A stretch of 64,000 nt of DNA from NCBI GenBank assembly GCA_020632595.1, contig JACKFF010000001.1:868001-932000 (forward strand), read 5' to 3'. Position 1 is the first letter of the stretch, and every line of letters starts with the position of its first letter. The translations under genes were made by a program, and so were the position numbers. Shown here piece by piece: positions 25,418 to 34,917 of the stretch. Origin of the DNA: Nitrospiraceae bacterium (GTDB lineage: Bacteria > Nitrospirota > Nitrospiria > Nitrospirales > UBA8639). Under the pieces are notes generated by a model that was not told the origin of the DNA, ran no database searches, and worked only from the letters and a program-made list of their open reading frames with translations.

Positions 25418-26671
25418 TTAAAAAAAGTTCATGATCCATCCCTTCATTTTCCCGACCAGACCACCGGCCCACCGCCCGGATTTTTTGCCTTTGCCGGCTC
25501 CCGGTCCCACTAGTTCAAACTCATTTTCGTGACTCACCGAATGGACGATGAGTCCCACAGCCGTCGAGTAGCTTGGGTTACTGACTATTTCCCGTAAACC
25601 TTCCACTCCGATCGGCCTCCCTAAACGCACCGACAGATTCAGCACGTGTTCCGCCACCTCGGCCATGCCAGGGAGTAAGGAGGTTCCTCCCGTCAACACG
25701 CCTCCAGCCACCAGCATGCCGTCATATCCGGCACGACGGATTTCACGAAGCACGAGCTCGAACATTTCCTCCACCCGTGGGGAAAGAATTTCCGCGACCA
25801 ATGCTCGAGGCATCACCCGGGGCGGTCGTCCTCCGACACTCGGCACTTCAATGCCTTCGTCCTCATTCACCAAGAGACTACTGGCCACCCCATATTTCAG
25901 TTTAATTTTCTCCGCCTCCTCCGGTGCGGTTTTCAATCCCATGGCCAGATCCCCGGTGAGATGGCTCCCTCCGATGGGAAGAACTGCCGAGTGCCGGATA
26001 CATCCCTCGACAAAGATCGCGATATCGGTGGTGCCTCCCCCGATATCCACCATCACAACCCCCAGGTCTTTTTCCTCATGGGTCAGCACAGCCGCGCTGG
26101 AGGCTAACGGCTGTAAAACAATATCGACGACATCCAATCCCGCCCGGCTGACACACCGGATAAGGTTTTGTGCCGAGGTGACCGCTCCCGTCACAATATG
26201 CACATCGACTTCCAACCGTGATCCCGCAATGCCTAATGGATCCCGAATTCCTTCCTGATCATCCACGATAAATTCCCGAGGAAGCACATGAAGAATTTGG
26301 CGGTCCGGAGCCGGCACGGCACAGGCGCGTGCGGTATCAACGGCCCGACGGACATCCGCCTTGGTCACTTCTCGTTTTTTTAAGGCCACCACCCCTTGCG
26401 CACTTTCACTCCCGATATGGCTCCCCGCAATCCCCGTATATACCGAATTGATTTGAACCGCCGACATCAATTCTGCTTCCTCCACGGCCCGCTTGATGGA
26501 CTCCACCGTACTGTCCATGTTGACGACCATGCCTTTTCTCAACCCGTTCGAACGATGTGAGCCCACCCCGATCACATGAATAGAGCGATCATCCTGGATT
26601 TCCCCGACCACCGCACAAATTTTTGTTGTCCCGATATCCAGTCCCACGACAATGTGTTCTTTTTTGGTCAT
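25418..26671 (-). CDS. ftsA: Cell division protein FtsA
   Basis: Actin-like ATPase that tethers FtsZ to the membrane and recruits later divisome proteins. N-terminal VVGLDIGTTKICAVVGE (phosphate-1), VDIGGGTTDIAIFVEG (phosphate-2) and VAGGVLTGGTSLLPGM (adenosine motif) are clear. The 1C domain lies between them. The C-terminal GGLVGKMKGWIMNFF is the amphipathic membrane-targeting helix. 417 residues, normal length. It follows the ftsQ stop by 3 bases. Confidence 0.97.
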   Translation of the reverse strand: MTKKEHIVVGLDIGTTKICAVVGEIQDDRSIHVIGVGSHRSNGLRKGMVVNMDSTVESIKRAVEEAELMSAVQINSVYTGIAGSHIGSESAQGVVALKKREVTKADVRRAVDTARACAVPAPDRQILHVLPREFIVDDQEGIRDPLGIAGSRLEVDVHIVTGAVTSAQNLIRCVSRAGLDVVDIVLQPLASSAAVLTHEEKDLGVVMVDIGGGTTDIAIFVEGCIRHSAVLPIGGSHLTGDLAMGLKTAPEEAEKIKLKYGVASSLLVNEDEGIEVPSVGGRPPRVMPRALVAEILSPRVEEMFELVLREIRRAGYDGMLVAGGVLTGGTSLLPGMAEVAEHVLNLSVRLGRPIGVEGLREIVSNPSYSTAVGLIVHSVSHENEFELVGPGAGKGKKSGRWAGGLVGKMKGWIMNFF

Positions 26672-26674
26672 GTC

Positions 26675-27496
26675 CTATAGTGTCCTCTTGCGAAAAATGA
26701 CTTTTTGAGCAAATCGCAAATCCACTTCTTGCGACCGACCTTCAATTTTATCCTTCACGGTGGGATACAACACCAAAAATCGTTGCCACTGGTCCTCCAC
26801 CTCACGCCCGAATTGAAACCGGACATTGGGGAGATCCACGATCGTTGTATGAGGTTGAGACACATCAATCCGAGGTCTGCCCGAAAACTGCTGGGACAGC
26901 AACGCAGCAATGTAAATGCCCTGCTTGGCGCGTCGATGACCTTCGGCTTGATGCTGTGTCATAAATGCGGAGGTCACCCCATCAACAATGGGCAATGTCG
27001 TCCCTGCCTGGACCTTTCCTTTCGGCAACAGATACCCTTCTGCATCCAGATAATAGGGTTCGGTTGGTGATCCAAAGACCGCCGCCGGCTGACGCTCAGT
27101 CACCTGGATCACCAGTGAATGGGGTAACACCCGCTCAAAGGCGACCGACCCAATCCAAGGATGCGATTCCAACCTGGTCGCGAGCAGCTCTGAATCCACA
27201 GAGAACAAACTGGTCTGCGGCGCCAAGTCCAGCTTCGCCAGAACTTCATCTCGCGTGACTCGATCCAGACCCACAACCGTGATCTGTTGGATTTCCGTCC
27301 ACTCATCCGCCCACCGCATCACCTGACGTCCGCCCACCGCAACCACCACGATAAGACAGGCCAGGACACCTCCGATCACAACGCGCCGGACCCGCAAGGC
27401 TGTCGATGACGACTTGGCTTTCCCCGATCCTACGGTTTTTTTAAGGGGCCGGTTTTTTCGGGGCCGTTTCGTGTTTAGGGATTCTCCCGATATCAT
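26675..27496 (-). CDS. ftsQ: Cell division protein FtsQ
   Basis: Bitopic divisome protein joining FtsL/FtsB to the ring. A basic cytoplasmic N-terminus (to about residue 38), one TM helix (VVIGGVLACLIVVVAVGG) and the POTRA domain (IQQITVVGLDRVTRDEVLAKL) are followed by the FtsQ beta domain (WIGSVAFERVLPHSLVIQVTERQPAAVF). 273 residues. The ATG overlaps the ddl stop (ATGA). Confidence 0.95.
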   Translation of the reverse strand: MISGESLNTKRPRKNRPLKKTVGSGKAKSSSTALRVRRVVIGGVLACLIVVVAVGGRQVMRWADEWTEIQQITVVGLDRVTRDEVLAKLDLAPQTSLFSVDSELLATRLESHPWIGSVAFERVLPHSLVIQVTERQPAAVFGSPTEPYYLDAEGYLLPKGKVQAGTTLPIVDGVTSAFMTQHQAEGHRRAKQGIYIAALLSQQFSGRPRIDVSQPHTTIVDLPNVRFQFGREVEDQWQRFLVLYPTVKDKIEGRSQEVDLRFAQKVIFRKRTL

Positions 27497-28476
27497 GACG
27501 CAGAACTCCTGGTGCTCCTAATTTTCCCGGATGACGATATCATCCTTTTCGGTAGAGCCTCACCCAATATCCGTTCAACCAGATCATCATAGTCCCACCC
27601 GATCTGTGCGGCTGCCATGGGAAGCAAACTCCGTTCAGTCATGCCGGGAATGGTGTTCAATTCGAGAATATAGGGACGTCCGTTGGTATGAATGCGAAAA
27701 TCGACTCGAGCGGCACCGCGACACCCTAACGCGTGATAGGCACGAAGGCTGTAATCACGGAGAGCGGTTTCCAGCTTTGAAGAAAGCGAAGCCGGACACA
27801 CATAACGAGTGGCCGCCTTTCCATATTTGGCCGTAAAATCGTAAAAGCCCCCGGGAACGATGATTTCTACACCGGGCAGGACCTCATTGCCAAAAACGCC
27901 CACCGCCACTTCACGACCCGGAATATATTTTTCCACTACCGCCTGCTCTCCGTATCGATAGGCTTCTTGCAAGGCCTCCTTCCATTGGGATGGCTTGCGA
28001 ACGATCGAGACACCAAACGTCGATCCCTCGGCACAAGGCTTTACCACCACAGGCAAGCCTAAGCCGGGAGGAGGACGAACCGGAATCATTTTCCCGGATA
28101 CGGTCATACCCGGCGGGACCGGTACCTTGGCAGCCTCAAGGACCACGCGCGTCAATCCCTTGTTCATGCAGACGGCACTCGCAGTCACGCCCGATCCGGT
28201 GTACGGCATCTTCATGACTTCCAACATCCCTTGAACTGTGCCATCTTCCCCTCCCGGTCCATGCAAGGCGAGAAAGGCCACCGAAATTTTCTTTGCCCGG
28301 ATCTGATGCGGCAATGTGTCATCCACTTCAATGGGGATCACCGTATACCCCCGTCGTTTCAACGCATCGCAGATTGAACGCCCCGTCTTGAGCGAAATCT
28401 CTCTCTCAGCTGAAGATCCACCCATCAGCACACCGATTCGCAAAGATTTCTGTGTCATCATTCTCTGTGTCTTCAC
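27493..28476 (-). CDS. ddl: D-alanine--D-alanine ligase
   Basis: ATP-grasp enzyme making the D-Ala-D-Ala dipeptide of peptidoglycan. GVLMGGSSAEREISLKTG, ALHGPGGEDGTVQGMLE, YTGSGVTASAVCMNK, PVVVKPCAEGSTFGV and the metal-binding end region LELNTIPGMTERSLLP are all present. GTG 28476 and ATG 28461 are both possible starts; the family similarity begins just after either. 327 residues from the GTG. It overlaps ftsQ by 4 bases. Confidence 0.96.
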   Translation of the reverse strand: MKTQRMMTQKSLRIGVLMGGSSAEREISLKTGRSICDALKRRGYTVIPIEVDDTLPHQIRAKKISVAFLALHGPGGEDGTVQGMLEVMKMPYTGSGVTASAVCMNKGLTRVVLEAAKVPVPPGMTVSGKMIPVRPPPGLGLPVVVKPCAEGSTFGVSIVRKPSQWKEALQEAYRYGEQAVVEKYIPGREVAVGVFGNEVLPGVEIIVPGGFYDFTAKYGKAATRYVCPASLSSKLETALRDYSLRAYHALGCRGAARVDFRIHTNGRPYILELNTIPGMTERSLLPMAAAQIGWDYDDLVERILGEALPKRMISSSGKIRSTRSSAS

Positions 28477-28537
28477 CTTGTGATAAGCCTTTCACTTTGA
28501 CTACTTTTCTTTGTCACCACCAACAATCCCGGCATCT

Positions 28538-29458
28538 CTACGATTCTCCAATGATTTTCCATTCAAGCTGAAGACGGACCCCAAACTTTTTCGCCACGGT
28601 TTGCCGGACTTTTCGAATCAAGGCCAAGACCTGGTCGGCGGTGGCCGCTCCTCTATTCACAATAAAATTGGCATGTTTGGTCGAAACTTCAGCGTCTCCA
28701 ATCCGCACACCCTTTAATCCTGCGGCTTCAACGAGTCGTCCGGCAGAATCTCCAGGCGGGTTTTTAAACACGGACCCGGCATTCGGAAGGGTTAACGGTT
28801 GGGTCTCGCGCCGGTACCGCAGATAGGTTTTGGTTTTCGCTTCAACCTGCGCTTTATCCGAGAGAGCCAACTGGACCCACGCGCCAACGACAACGCCTTT
28901 GGGGAGCGTCGCCTTCCGATAGGTAAATGACATGTTGGAAGACTCAATTCGCACGCGATGTCCACGAAGATTCACCAAATCAACGGCATGCAAGACCTCC
29001 TGCATTTCCCCCAACCGCGTTCCGGCATTCATCACCACCCCTCCACCGACGGTTCCCGGAATTCCAGCCGCCCACTCCATTCCGGACAGATGATGGCCCA
29101 CCGCGAACTGCATTAACCTGGGCAACCGCACACCCGCCTGGGCATATACCATGTGACCGGCCTCCTCATGTATCCCGGACAAGTGTTTCAATTGCATAAC
29201 AATGCCTCGAATCCCTTTATCGCGAACGACCACATTGGTCCCGCCCAACACCACGAAGGGAATCCCTTCTGTCCGAGCCCCCACGAGCACGCGTATGACG
29301 TCTTCCACGTCCAGGGGAAAGACCAGGACATCCGCGGGGCCTCCCACCTGCAACGACAGAAGAGGCGCCAGGGATTCGTTCCAGTGGACTTCTCCGTGCA
29401 CATGCTGCACGGCTCGTTGAAGCCGTTTTGCTGTCAGTGTCAGCCGGCCGGTCTTCAT
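28538..29458 (-). CDS. murB: UDP-N-acetylenolpyruvoylglucosamine reductase MurB
   Basis: FAD/NADPH-dependent reductase that makes UDP-MurNAc. The FAD-binding region LQVGGPADVLVFP, VLGGTNVVVRDKGIRGIVM and GIPGTVGGGVVMNAG is clear. The catalytic Ser lies in NAGSVFKNPPGDSAGRLVEAAGLKG. At 306 residues it is of the short type-II form. GAGGG lies upstream of the ATG. It lies between ddl and murC in the dcw operon. Confidence 0.96.
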   Translation of the reverse strand: MKTGRLTLTAKRLQRAVQHVHGEVHWNESLAPLLSLQVGGPADVLVFPLDVEDVIRVLVGARTEGIPFVVLGGTNVVVRDKGIRGIVMQLKHLSGIHEEAGHMVYAQAGVRLPRLMQFAVGHHLSGMEWAAGIPGTVGGGVVMNAGTRLGEMQEVLHAVDLVNLRGHRVRIESSNMSFTYRKATLPKGVVVGAWVQLALSDKAQVEAKTKTYLRYRRETQPLTLPNAGSVFKNPPGDSAGRLVEAAGLKGVRIGDAEVSTKHANFIVNRGAATADQVLALIRKVRQTVAKKFGVRLQLEWKIIGES

Positions 29459-29496
29459 CTGTACAACCCTCGACTTTCATGACTCACCACATTCGG

Positions 29497-30876
29497 TTAC
29501 AACGATTCCAATAATTCAGTTCCGACTTTCCAGACATCCCCCGCGCCAAGGGTCAACAGGATATCGCCCTCACGAAGCTCCTCACGCAATTTGGTGATCA
29601 AACCGGTGTCACGATTGAGCCATTGGACAGAAGGATGACCAGACGCCCGAATGGTGTCGGCCATCATTTGTCCGGTGATCCCGGGGATCGGCGCCTCACC
29701 CGCCGGATAGATATCCATGACATACACGCGATCCGCCTGTTCGAACGCCTTGGCGAACTCATCGGCCAGGTCCCTCGTTCTTGAAAACCGATGCGGTTGA
29801 AATACCACGATCAACGGGCGCTGCCACGCGGCTCGGGCAGCCGCCAGCGTGGCACGAATCTCGGTTGGATGGTGCCCATAGTCGTCCACCACCACAATGC
29901 CGTTTTTTTCTCCACGAATCTGAAACCGCCGCTCGACTCCGGCAAAGGCGGCCAACCCTGCCCGGATCAAATCCACAGGTACGTCCAATTCCAATGCCAC
30001 CCCGATGGCCGCTAACGCATTGGCCACGTTATGCACACCAGGGATTCGAATGCGGAAAGGCCCGAGCTTTTGATCCCGGTAATGCGCCCGAAATTCCACA
30101 CCCATCGCTTTGGTTTCAATATCCGTCGCAAACAAATCGGAGGTCAGCACACCCGAAAAATCACTCATGCCATACGTGTGGTATCGCTTCACCACCCGGG
30201 GCAGGAGCTTGCGAATCCAGGGATCATCGGCACACACAATCGCCACGCCGTAGAATGGAATTTTATTGATAAATTCTAAAAACGCCTCTTGAAGACCTTC
30301 CATGTTTCCGTAATGATCGAGATGCTCACGGTCGATATTCGTCACGACCACGATTGAAGGCGACAACCGCAAAAACGACCCGTCACTCTCGTCGGCTTCC
30401 GCGATCAGCAGATCACTCCGCCCTAAACGCGCATGGGTCCCCATGGCATTGACCTTGCCCCCAATCACGAATGTGGGATCGAGGCCGGCTTGCGCAAGAA
30501 TCGATGCGACCATCGACGTCGTAGTGGTTTTTCCATGAGCGCCCGCAATGGCAATGCCATACTTCAATCGCATCAGCTCTGCCAGCATTTCCGCTCGCGG
30601 AATGACCGGGATCACTTTGGCCCGGGCCGCACGAATTTCCGGATTGGACCCAGCTATGGCCGATGACACCACCACGACTTGTGCCCCTTCCACGTTCGAT
30701 TCCTGATGCCCGATAAACACCGTGCCCCCTAATTCCTCTAACCGTCGGATCGTGTCAGACGACCCCACATCGGAGCCGGTCACCTTATACCCTAGCGTGA
30801 GGAGCACCTCTGCGATGCCACTCATTCCACTTCCCCCGATACCGACCAAATGAATGTGCTGAATTTTTCGAAACAT
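29497..30876 (-). CDS. murC: UDP-N-acetylmuramate--L-alanine ligase MurC
   Basis: Adds L-Ala to UDP-MurNAc, the first Mur ligase step. IHLVGIGGSGMSGIAEVL (UDP-substrate Rossmann loop) and the ATP-binding GAHGKTTTTSMVA are visible. YGHHPTEI and VFQPHRFSRT mark the central and C-terminal domains. 459 residues, usual length. A 321-bp gap separates it from murG upstream, unusual in this tightly packed operon. Confidence 0.97.
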   Translation of the reverse strand: MFRKIQHIHLVGIGGSGMSGIAEVLLTLGYKVTGSDVGSSDTIRRLEELGGTVFIGHQESNVEGAQVVVVSSAIAGSNPEIRAARAKVIPVIPRAEMLAELMRLKYGIAIAGAHGKTTTTSMVASILAQAGLDPTFVIGGKVNAMGTHARLGRSDLLIAEADESDGSFLRLSPSIVVVTNIDREHLDHYGNMEGLQEAFLEFINKIPFYGVAIVCADDPWIRKLLPRVVKRYHTYGMSDFSGVLTSDLFATDIETKAMGVEFRAHYRDQKLGPFRIRIPGVHNVANALAAIGVALELDVPVDLIRAGLAAFAGVERRFQIRGEKNGIVVVDDYGHHPTEIRATLAAARAAWQRPLIVVFQPHRFSRTRDLADEFAKAFEQADRVYVMDIYPAGEAPIPGITGQMMADTIRASGHPSVQWLNRDTGLITKLREELREGDILLTLGAGDVWKVGTELLESL

Positions 30877-31197
30877 AATGTTTTAGACTTCCAGGGTTGA
30901 AGGGAGGATCATTGAAGACGGTCAGTTGATGCGCCCACCGCCGGGCACGCATGGCCTGTAAGTCTGGCGGTACAGTCTCAATACCGGGTCGTTCCACCGG
31001 GCTCGCGACTTCATCACAAGCCTCGCGTAGGACACGACGACTATTCTGGATCTACCAGACGTGGCCCTGACAGCACATATTCTTCATTCCCTGTAAGAGT
31101 CCCTCCTCATTAAAGATTGAATAGGTTCAGACAATGGTTTCCTCTTTGACTCTTTTGCTTGTTCATCCGTACCATTTTTTCCCATCATGCCTGTATT
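30877..31197. other. Gap between murG and murC
   Basis: 321 bp without a supported gene inside the dcw operon. It contains a GC-rich part (about 30940-31030) with short inverted pieces such as CCCGGT and ACCCGG, but no recognisable repeat, terminator or promoter. Confidence 0.45.
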
Positions 31198-32286
31198 TCA
31201 CGTCGCGACCGGATGCCTCACCAGCAGGAGGCATTGATTCACCATCTGCTCTGTGGCGTTGACTTTTCTGAGAGCCCAGCTCTGTCGTGCCATTTCCTGG
31301 AGGTGGGGAATATCCGACATCCATCGTTCAATTTCTTCTGCCAGGCGCTGCCCGGTGAGGTCGGCTTGCAAGAGCACTCGAGCCGCTCCCGCCGCTTCCA
31401 TGGACCTGGCATTCATTTCCTGATGATTGTGCGTCGCCTGGGGAAACGGGATCAGGATTCCGACCTTTCCATATGCTGATAACTCAGCCAATGTGCTGGC
31501 CCCGGCCCGACAGACGATGAGATCCGCCTTGGAAAGCTCATGAGGCATATCAAAGAGAAAGGGGCGGACATCTGCGTGAACCCCCATTTGTGCATAGCCG
31601 GCCTTGACCCGTTCCAAATCGTCCGCTCCGGTCTGGTGGGTGATGGTTACCTGCTCCCGCAGGTTCGATGAAATCTCCACAGCCTTCAACATGGCGGAAT
31701 TTATCGCCCGAGCCCCCTGACTCCCGCCAAAGACCAACAGATGCGAGATCTTCTGCGGAGGAATCGGAGAACGTTCCAAGACAAACGCCTTTCGAATGGG
31801 TGTGCCAATCACCTTGACTTTCGATGAGGGGAAAAAAGACTGCGCGCTGTCAAAGGCTAGAAAGATTCTATCGGCCAATGGGCCCAACACCCGATTGGCC
31901 AAGCCCGGCATGGCGTTCGGTTCCAACAAGACTCTGGGAATATTCAACAACCAGGCCGCTACGACTACGGGAGGACTAAAATACCCGCCTGTCCCAATAA
32001 CCAGATCGGCACGGTGACCGCGGAGAATCTGGATCGCACGCCACAACGACTTCGGGAGCAGCATGAGGGAACGCGCCATGCCAACCAGCCCTCGGCCGAC
32101 AAATCCTTCAACTGTGATCGGTTCAAACCCAAAGCCTTCCTTCCCCAGAATTTCTCCCTCTAACGACTTTCCCGTCCCGACAAACACAATGCTCCCTTCA
32201 GGATCATGCTGTTGAAATTCTTTGGCATATGCGATAGCCGGAAACATATGACCTCCCGTCCCACCCGCAGCAATGATGACCCGCAT
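31198..32286 (-). CDS. murG: UDP-GlcNAc transferase MurG (lipid II synthesis)
   Basis: Peripheral-membrane GT-B glycosyltransferase converting lipid I to lipid II. N-terminal IIAAGGTGGHMFPAIAYA binds the lipid pyrophosphate, and LLVFGGSQGARAINSAM and VCRAGASTLAEL bind UDP-GlcNAc. PFPQATHNHQEMNA is also conserved. 362 residues from ATG 32286, 17 bp behind ftsW. Confidence 0.97.
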   Translation of the reverse strand: MRVIIAAGGTGGHMFPAIAYAKEFQQHDPEGSIVFVGTGKSLEGEILGKEGFGFEPITVEGFVGRGLVGMARSLMLLPKSLWRAIQILRGHRADLVIGTGGYFSPPVVVAAWLLNIPRVLLEPNAMPGLANRVLGPLADRIFLAFDSAQSFFPSSKVKVIGTPIRKAFVLERSPIPPQKISHLLVFGGSQGARAINSAMLKAVEISSNLREQVTITHQTGADDLERVKAGYAQMGVHADVRPFLFDMPHELSKADLIVCRAGASTLAELSAYGKVGILIPFPQATHNHQEMNARSMEAAGAARVLLQADLTGQRLAEEIERWMSDIPHLQEMARQSWALRKVNATEQMVNQCLLLVRHPVAT

Positions 32287-32303
32287 TACACCATTCTCTC
32301 CAC

Positions 32304-33482
32304 TTAAGGCCCGGCTCGTCCCTGTCGAGCCACACTCAGCAAAATTCCGAGAGCTAACATGGTGACCAGCAGGGATGACCCTCCGTAACTGACCAGGGGA
32401 AGCGTTAAGCCTTTTGTGGGCAACAGCCCGCTCACGACGCCTGCATTGATCAGGGCCTGAATACCCAGGAGCATGGTAATTCCCAAAGCGAGATATCGCC
32501 CGAACAAATCAGGTGCTAAGGCCGCAACTCGGAATCCTTTACACACCAAAATGGCAAACAGGGCCAACAACCCGCAGGTTCCCATGAGTCCCAGTTCTTC
32601 TCCCACCAAGGCCAACACGAAATCGGTATGCCCTTCCGGAAGAAACATGAGCTTTTGCTTGCCCTGCCCAAGACCCACACCAAATAATCCGCCATTTTCC
32701 AAGGCCAGGATGGACTGGACAAGTTGATAGCCTGCCCCTTGTCGGTCCGCGAACGGATTCATAAATGTCGTCATCCGTTCCCATCGTTCAGGACTCATCC
32801 AGATGAGAGCACCCACACCCAAAATCATCGGTCCACCTAAATAGGCCAAATGCCGCACTCTCGCTCCGGCCAGATACATCATGCTGACGAACACCAGACT
32901 AATCACGACGGTACTTCCTAAATCCGGCTCCACGACAATGAGCCCACATATGATGCCCACCATCGCCACCGGGGGAAGAAACCCCCGTTGCCAATCCGTG
33001 ACGCGCCGTTGCGGATTGGATAGAAACGCCGCGAGGTACAGCACAACAGCCAGCTTGGCCATTTCCGTGGGTTGAATGGAAAAAAATCCAAGTGCGAGCC
33101 AGCGTCGAGCACCATTGATTTGAGGGCCCACAGCCAGGACCAGCAGTAATCCAACGATACATCCTCCGACAACCATGGGAATCCATCGCTTCCACTGGCG
33201 ATAGTCAATGAAGGACCCGACCAACAGGACGCCAAATCCCAACAGCATCCACACGATTTGTCGTTGGAGGTAATAAGTGGCATTGGTAAATTTATTTTCT
33301 GCCATGACCCCACTGGCACTAAACACCATGACCAACCCCCCAAGAGAGAGTGCCAGAGTGATTCCCACGATCAGAGGATCGATCCGCCGGGAACCGATGC
33401 CCAGATTCCCAGGGAACAGATCCGCCCACGCGCGGGACTCCACATGGGAGTTTTTACGCCGAAAGATCACTGGAATACCCAT
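32304..33482 (-). CDS. ftsW: SEDS-family glycosyltransferase FtsW
   Basis: Polytopic septal peptidoglycan polymerase working with FtsI. About ten TM helices; family sequences include FSIQPTEMAKLAVVLYLA, PDLGSTVVI, GAGYQLVQSILALENGG and LPLVSYGGSSLLVTM. 392 residues with a ~35-residue cytoplasmic lead. Its ATG directly abuts the murD TAA stop (TAAATG with no gap), so translation is likely coupled. Confidence 0.96.
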   Translation of the reverse strand: MGIPVIFRRKNSHVESRAWADLFPGNLGIGSRRIDPLIVGITLALSLGGLVMVFSASGVMAENKFTNATYYLQRQIVWMLLGFGVLLVGSFIDYRQWKRWIPMVVGGCIVGLLLVLAVGPQINGARRWLALGFFSIQPTEMAKLAVVLYLAAFLSNPQRRVTDWQRGFLPPVAMVGIICGLIVVEPDLGSTVVISLVFVSMMYLAGARVRHLAYLGGPMILGVGALIWMSPERWERMTTFMNPFADRQGAGYQLVQSILALENGGLFGVGLGQGKQKLMFLPEGHTDFVLALVGEELGLMGTCGLLALFAILVCKGFRVAALAPDLFGRYLALGITMLLGIQALINAGVVSGLLPTKGLTLPLVSYGGSSLLVTMLALGILLSVARQGRAGP

Positions 33483-34904
33483 TTATTGAAGTTCTCCAAC
33501 CACACGCTTAAATTCAAGTCCGCGATGATGATAATTCCGAAACATATCGAAACTGGCGCACGCCGGGGAAAACAACACCACATCCCCACTGGACGCGAAT
33601 GTCACAGCCTGGGACACCGCATCCGTCAAGCTGGTCGCGAGGGTCATCGGCTTGATCTGATCCAGGGCCTGGAGAATTTTCTGAGTCGCCTCTCCGATCA
33701 ACACGACACCCTTGACCTGTCGTTTAATACTGTCAGCCAACTGCGAAAAATCACCGCCTTTGTCTTTTCCACCAAGAATCAAGACCAAGGGCTCATGAAA
33801 GCTCTGTAAGGCTTTGAGGGTGGCATCCACATTCGTGCCTTTCGAATCATTGATAAATGTGATGCCCCTCCACTCCCGAACCACCTCTAAGGCATGCTCA
33901 AAGGTCGGCGTGGCCTGAAGAGCACGAACCATATCCTCTGCTGAACAACCACAGAGCAGTCCGACACACAATGCCGCCATCGCATTTGCCACATTATGGT
34001 CTCCCCGCATCGGGAGGGCGTCACGTGACGCGATAAAAAAATCCTTCCCATGCATCCGTGCTCTCATCTCGCCTGCTTCGAGATACACCCCCTGCTTCAC
34101 TTTTTTGGTGAGACTGAATTCACAGATTTCTGCCCGTGCCGATGAGGCCATGGCTCTCACCACAGGATCGTCCACATTGATCAGCGCCCAATCCTGAACC
34201 GTCTGATTTTCAAAGATACGCTGCTTCGCAGCCCGATAGTCTTCTTGAGTGGGATGCCGATCCAAATGATCCGGCGTCACATTTAACAATGCGGCAATCC
34301 AGGGCTTAAACAGGTGGATCGTTTCTAATTGGAAGCTTGAGACTTCTGCGACAATATATTCATAGTCGGGTCTGGGAGACGGGTCCGTTTGCTTACGCAC
34401 CGCCTCACATAATGGGATACCCAGATTGCCACCCACAAACGCCCGCTTCCCACATTGTTGCAGGATCGATCCAATGAGGCGTACCGTGGTACTTTTCCCG
34501 TTGGTTCCAGTCACCGCAATGATGGGAGCTCGAAGAAACCATCCGGCTAACTCAATTTCTCCAATAACCGGAATACCCCGTTGGACAATCTCCTGAAGAA
34601 GATGATGGTCCTTCGGGACTCCTGGACTGACGACCAGGAGGTCGAGATCCCTCAACCCGTCGGCAACGTCATTTCCTCCGAACACCCGAACACCTCGAAG
34701 ACGATATGCTGTGGACGCGGACTCAACATCCTGACTTGCGTGTTCTTCGACAATCGTCACCACCGCACCAAGGTCCAGAAGAAGGTCAGCAGCCGCCCTT
34801 CCGCTTCGTCCGAGCCCAAACACCGTGACACGCTTGTTTGGCCAACTCGTCATGGGAAACACGGGAGTGACGTTCACGGCTTCCATGGCTCCACAGGGTT
34901 CCAC
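33483..34904 (-). CDS. murD: UDP-N-acetylmuramoylalanine--D-glutamate ligase MurD
   Basis: Adds D-Glu to UDP-MurNAc-L-Ala. VTVFGLGRSGRAAADLL (substrate loop), ITGTNGKSTTVRLIG-type ATP loop (AVTGTNGKSTTVRL), LNVTPDHLDRH and FINDSKGTNVDAT are visible. GTG 34904 has AGAGGA 5 bases upstream and is preferred. Later ATGs at MEAV and MTSW remain possible. 473 residues. Confidence 0.96.
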   Translation of the reverse strand: MEPCGAMEAVNVTPVFPMTSWPNKRVTVFGLGRSGRAAADLLLDLGAVVTIVEEHASQDVESASTAYRLRGVRVFGGNDVADGLRDLDLLVVSPGVPKDHHLLQEIVQRGIPVIGEIELAGWFLRAPIIAVTGTNGKSTTVRLIGSILQQCGKRAFVGGNLGIPLCEAVRKQTDPSPRPDYEYIVAEVSSFQLETIHLFKPWIAALLNVTPDHLDRHPTQEDYRAAKQRIFENQTVQDWALINVDDPVVRAMASSARAEICEFSLTKKVKQGVYLEAGEMRARMHGKDFFIASRDALPMRGDHNVANAMAALCVGLLCGCSAEDMVRALQATPTFEHALEVVREWRGITFINDSKGTNVDATLKALQSFHEPLVLILGGKDKGGDFSQLADSIKRQVKGVVLIGEATQKILQALDQIKPMTLATSLTDAVSQAVTFASSGDVVLFSPACASFDMFRNYHHRGLEFKRVVGELQ

Positions 34905-34917
34905 AAAGATCCTCTGC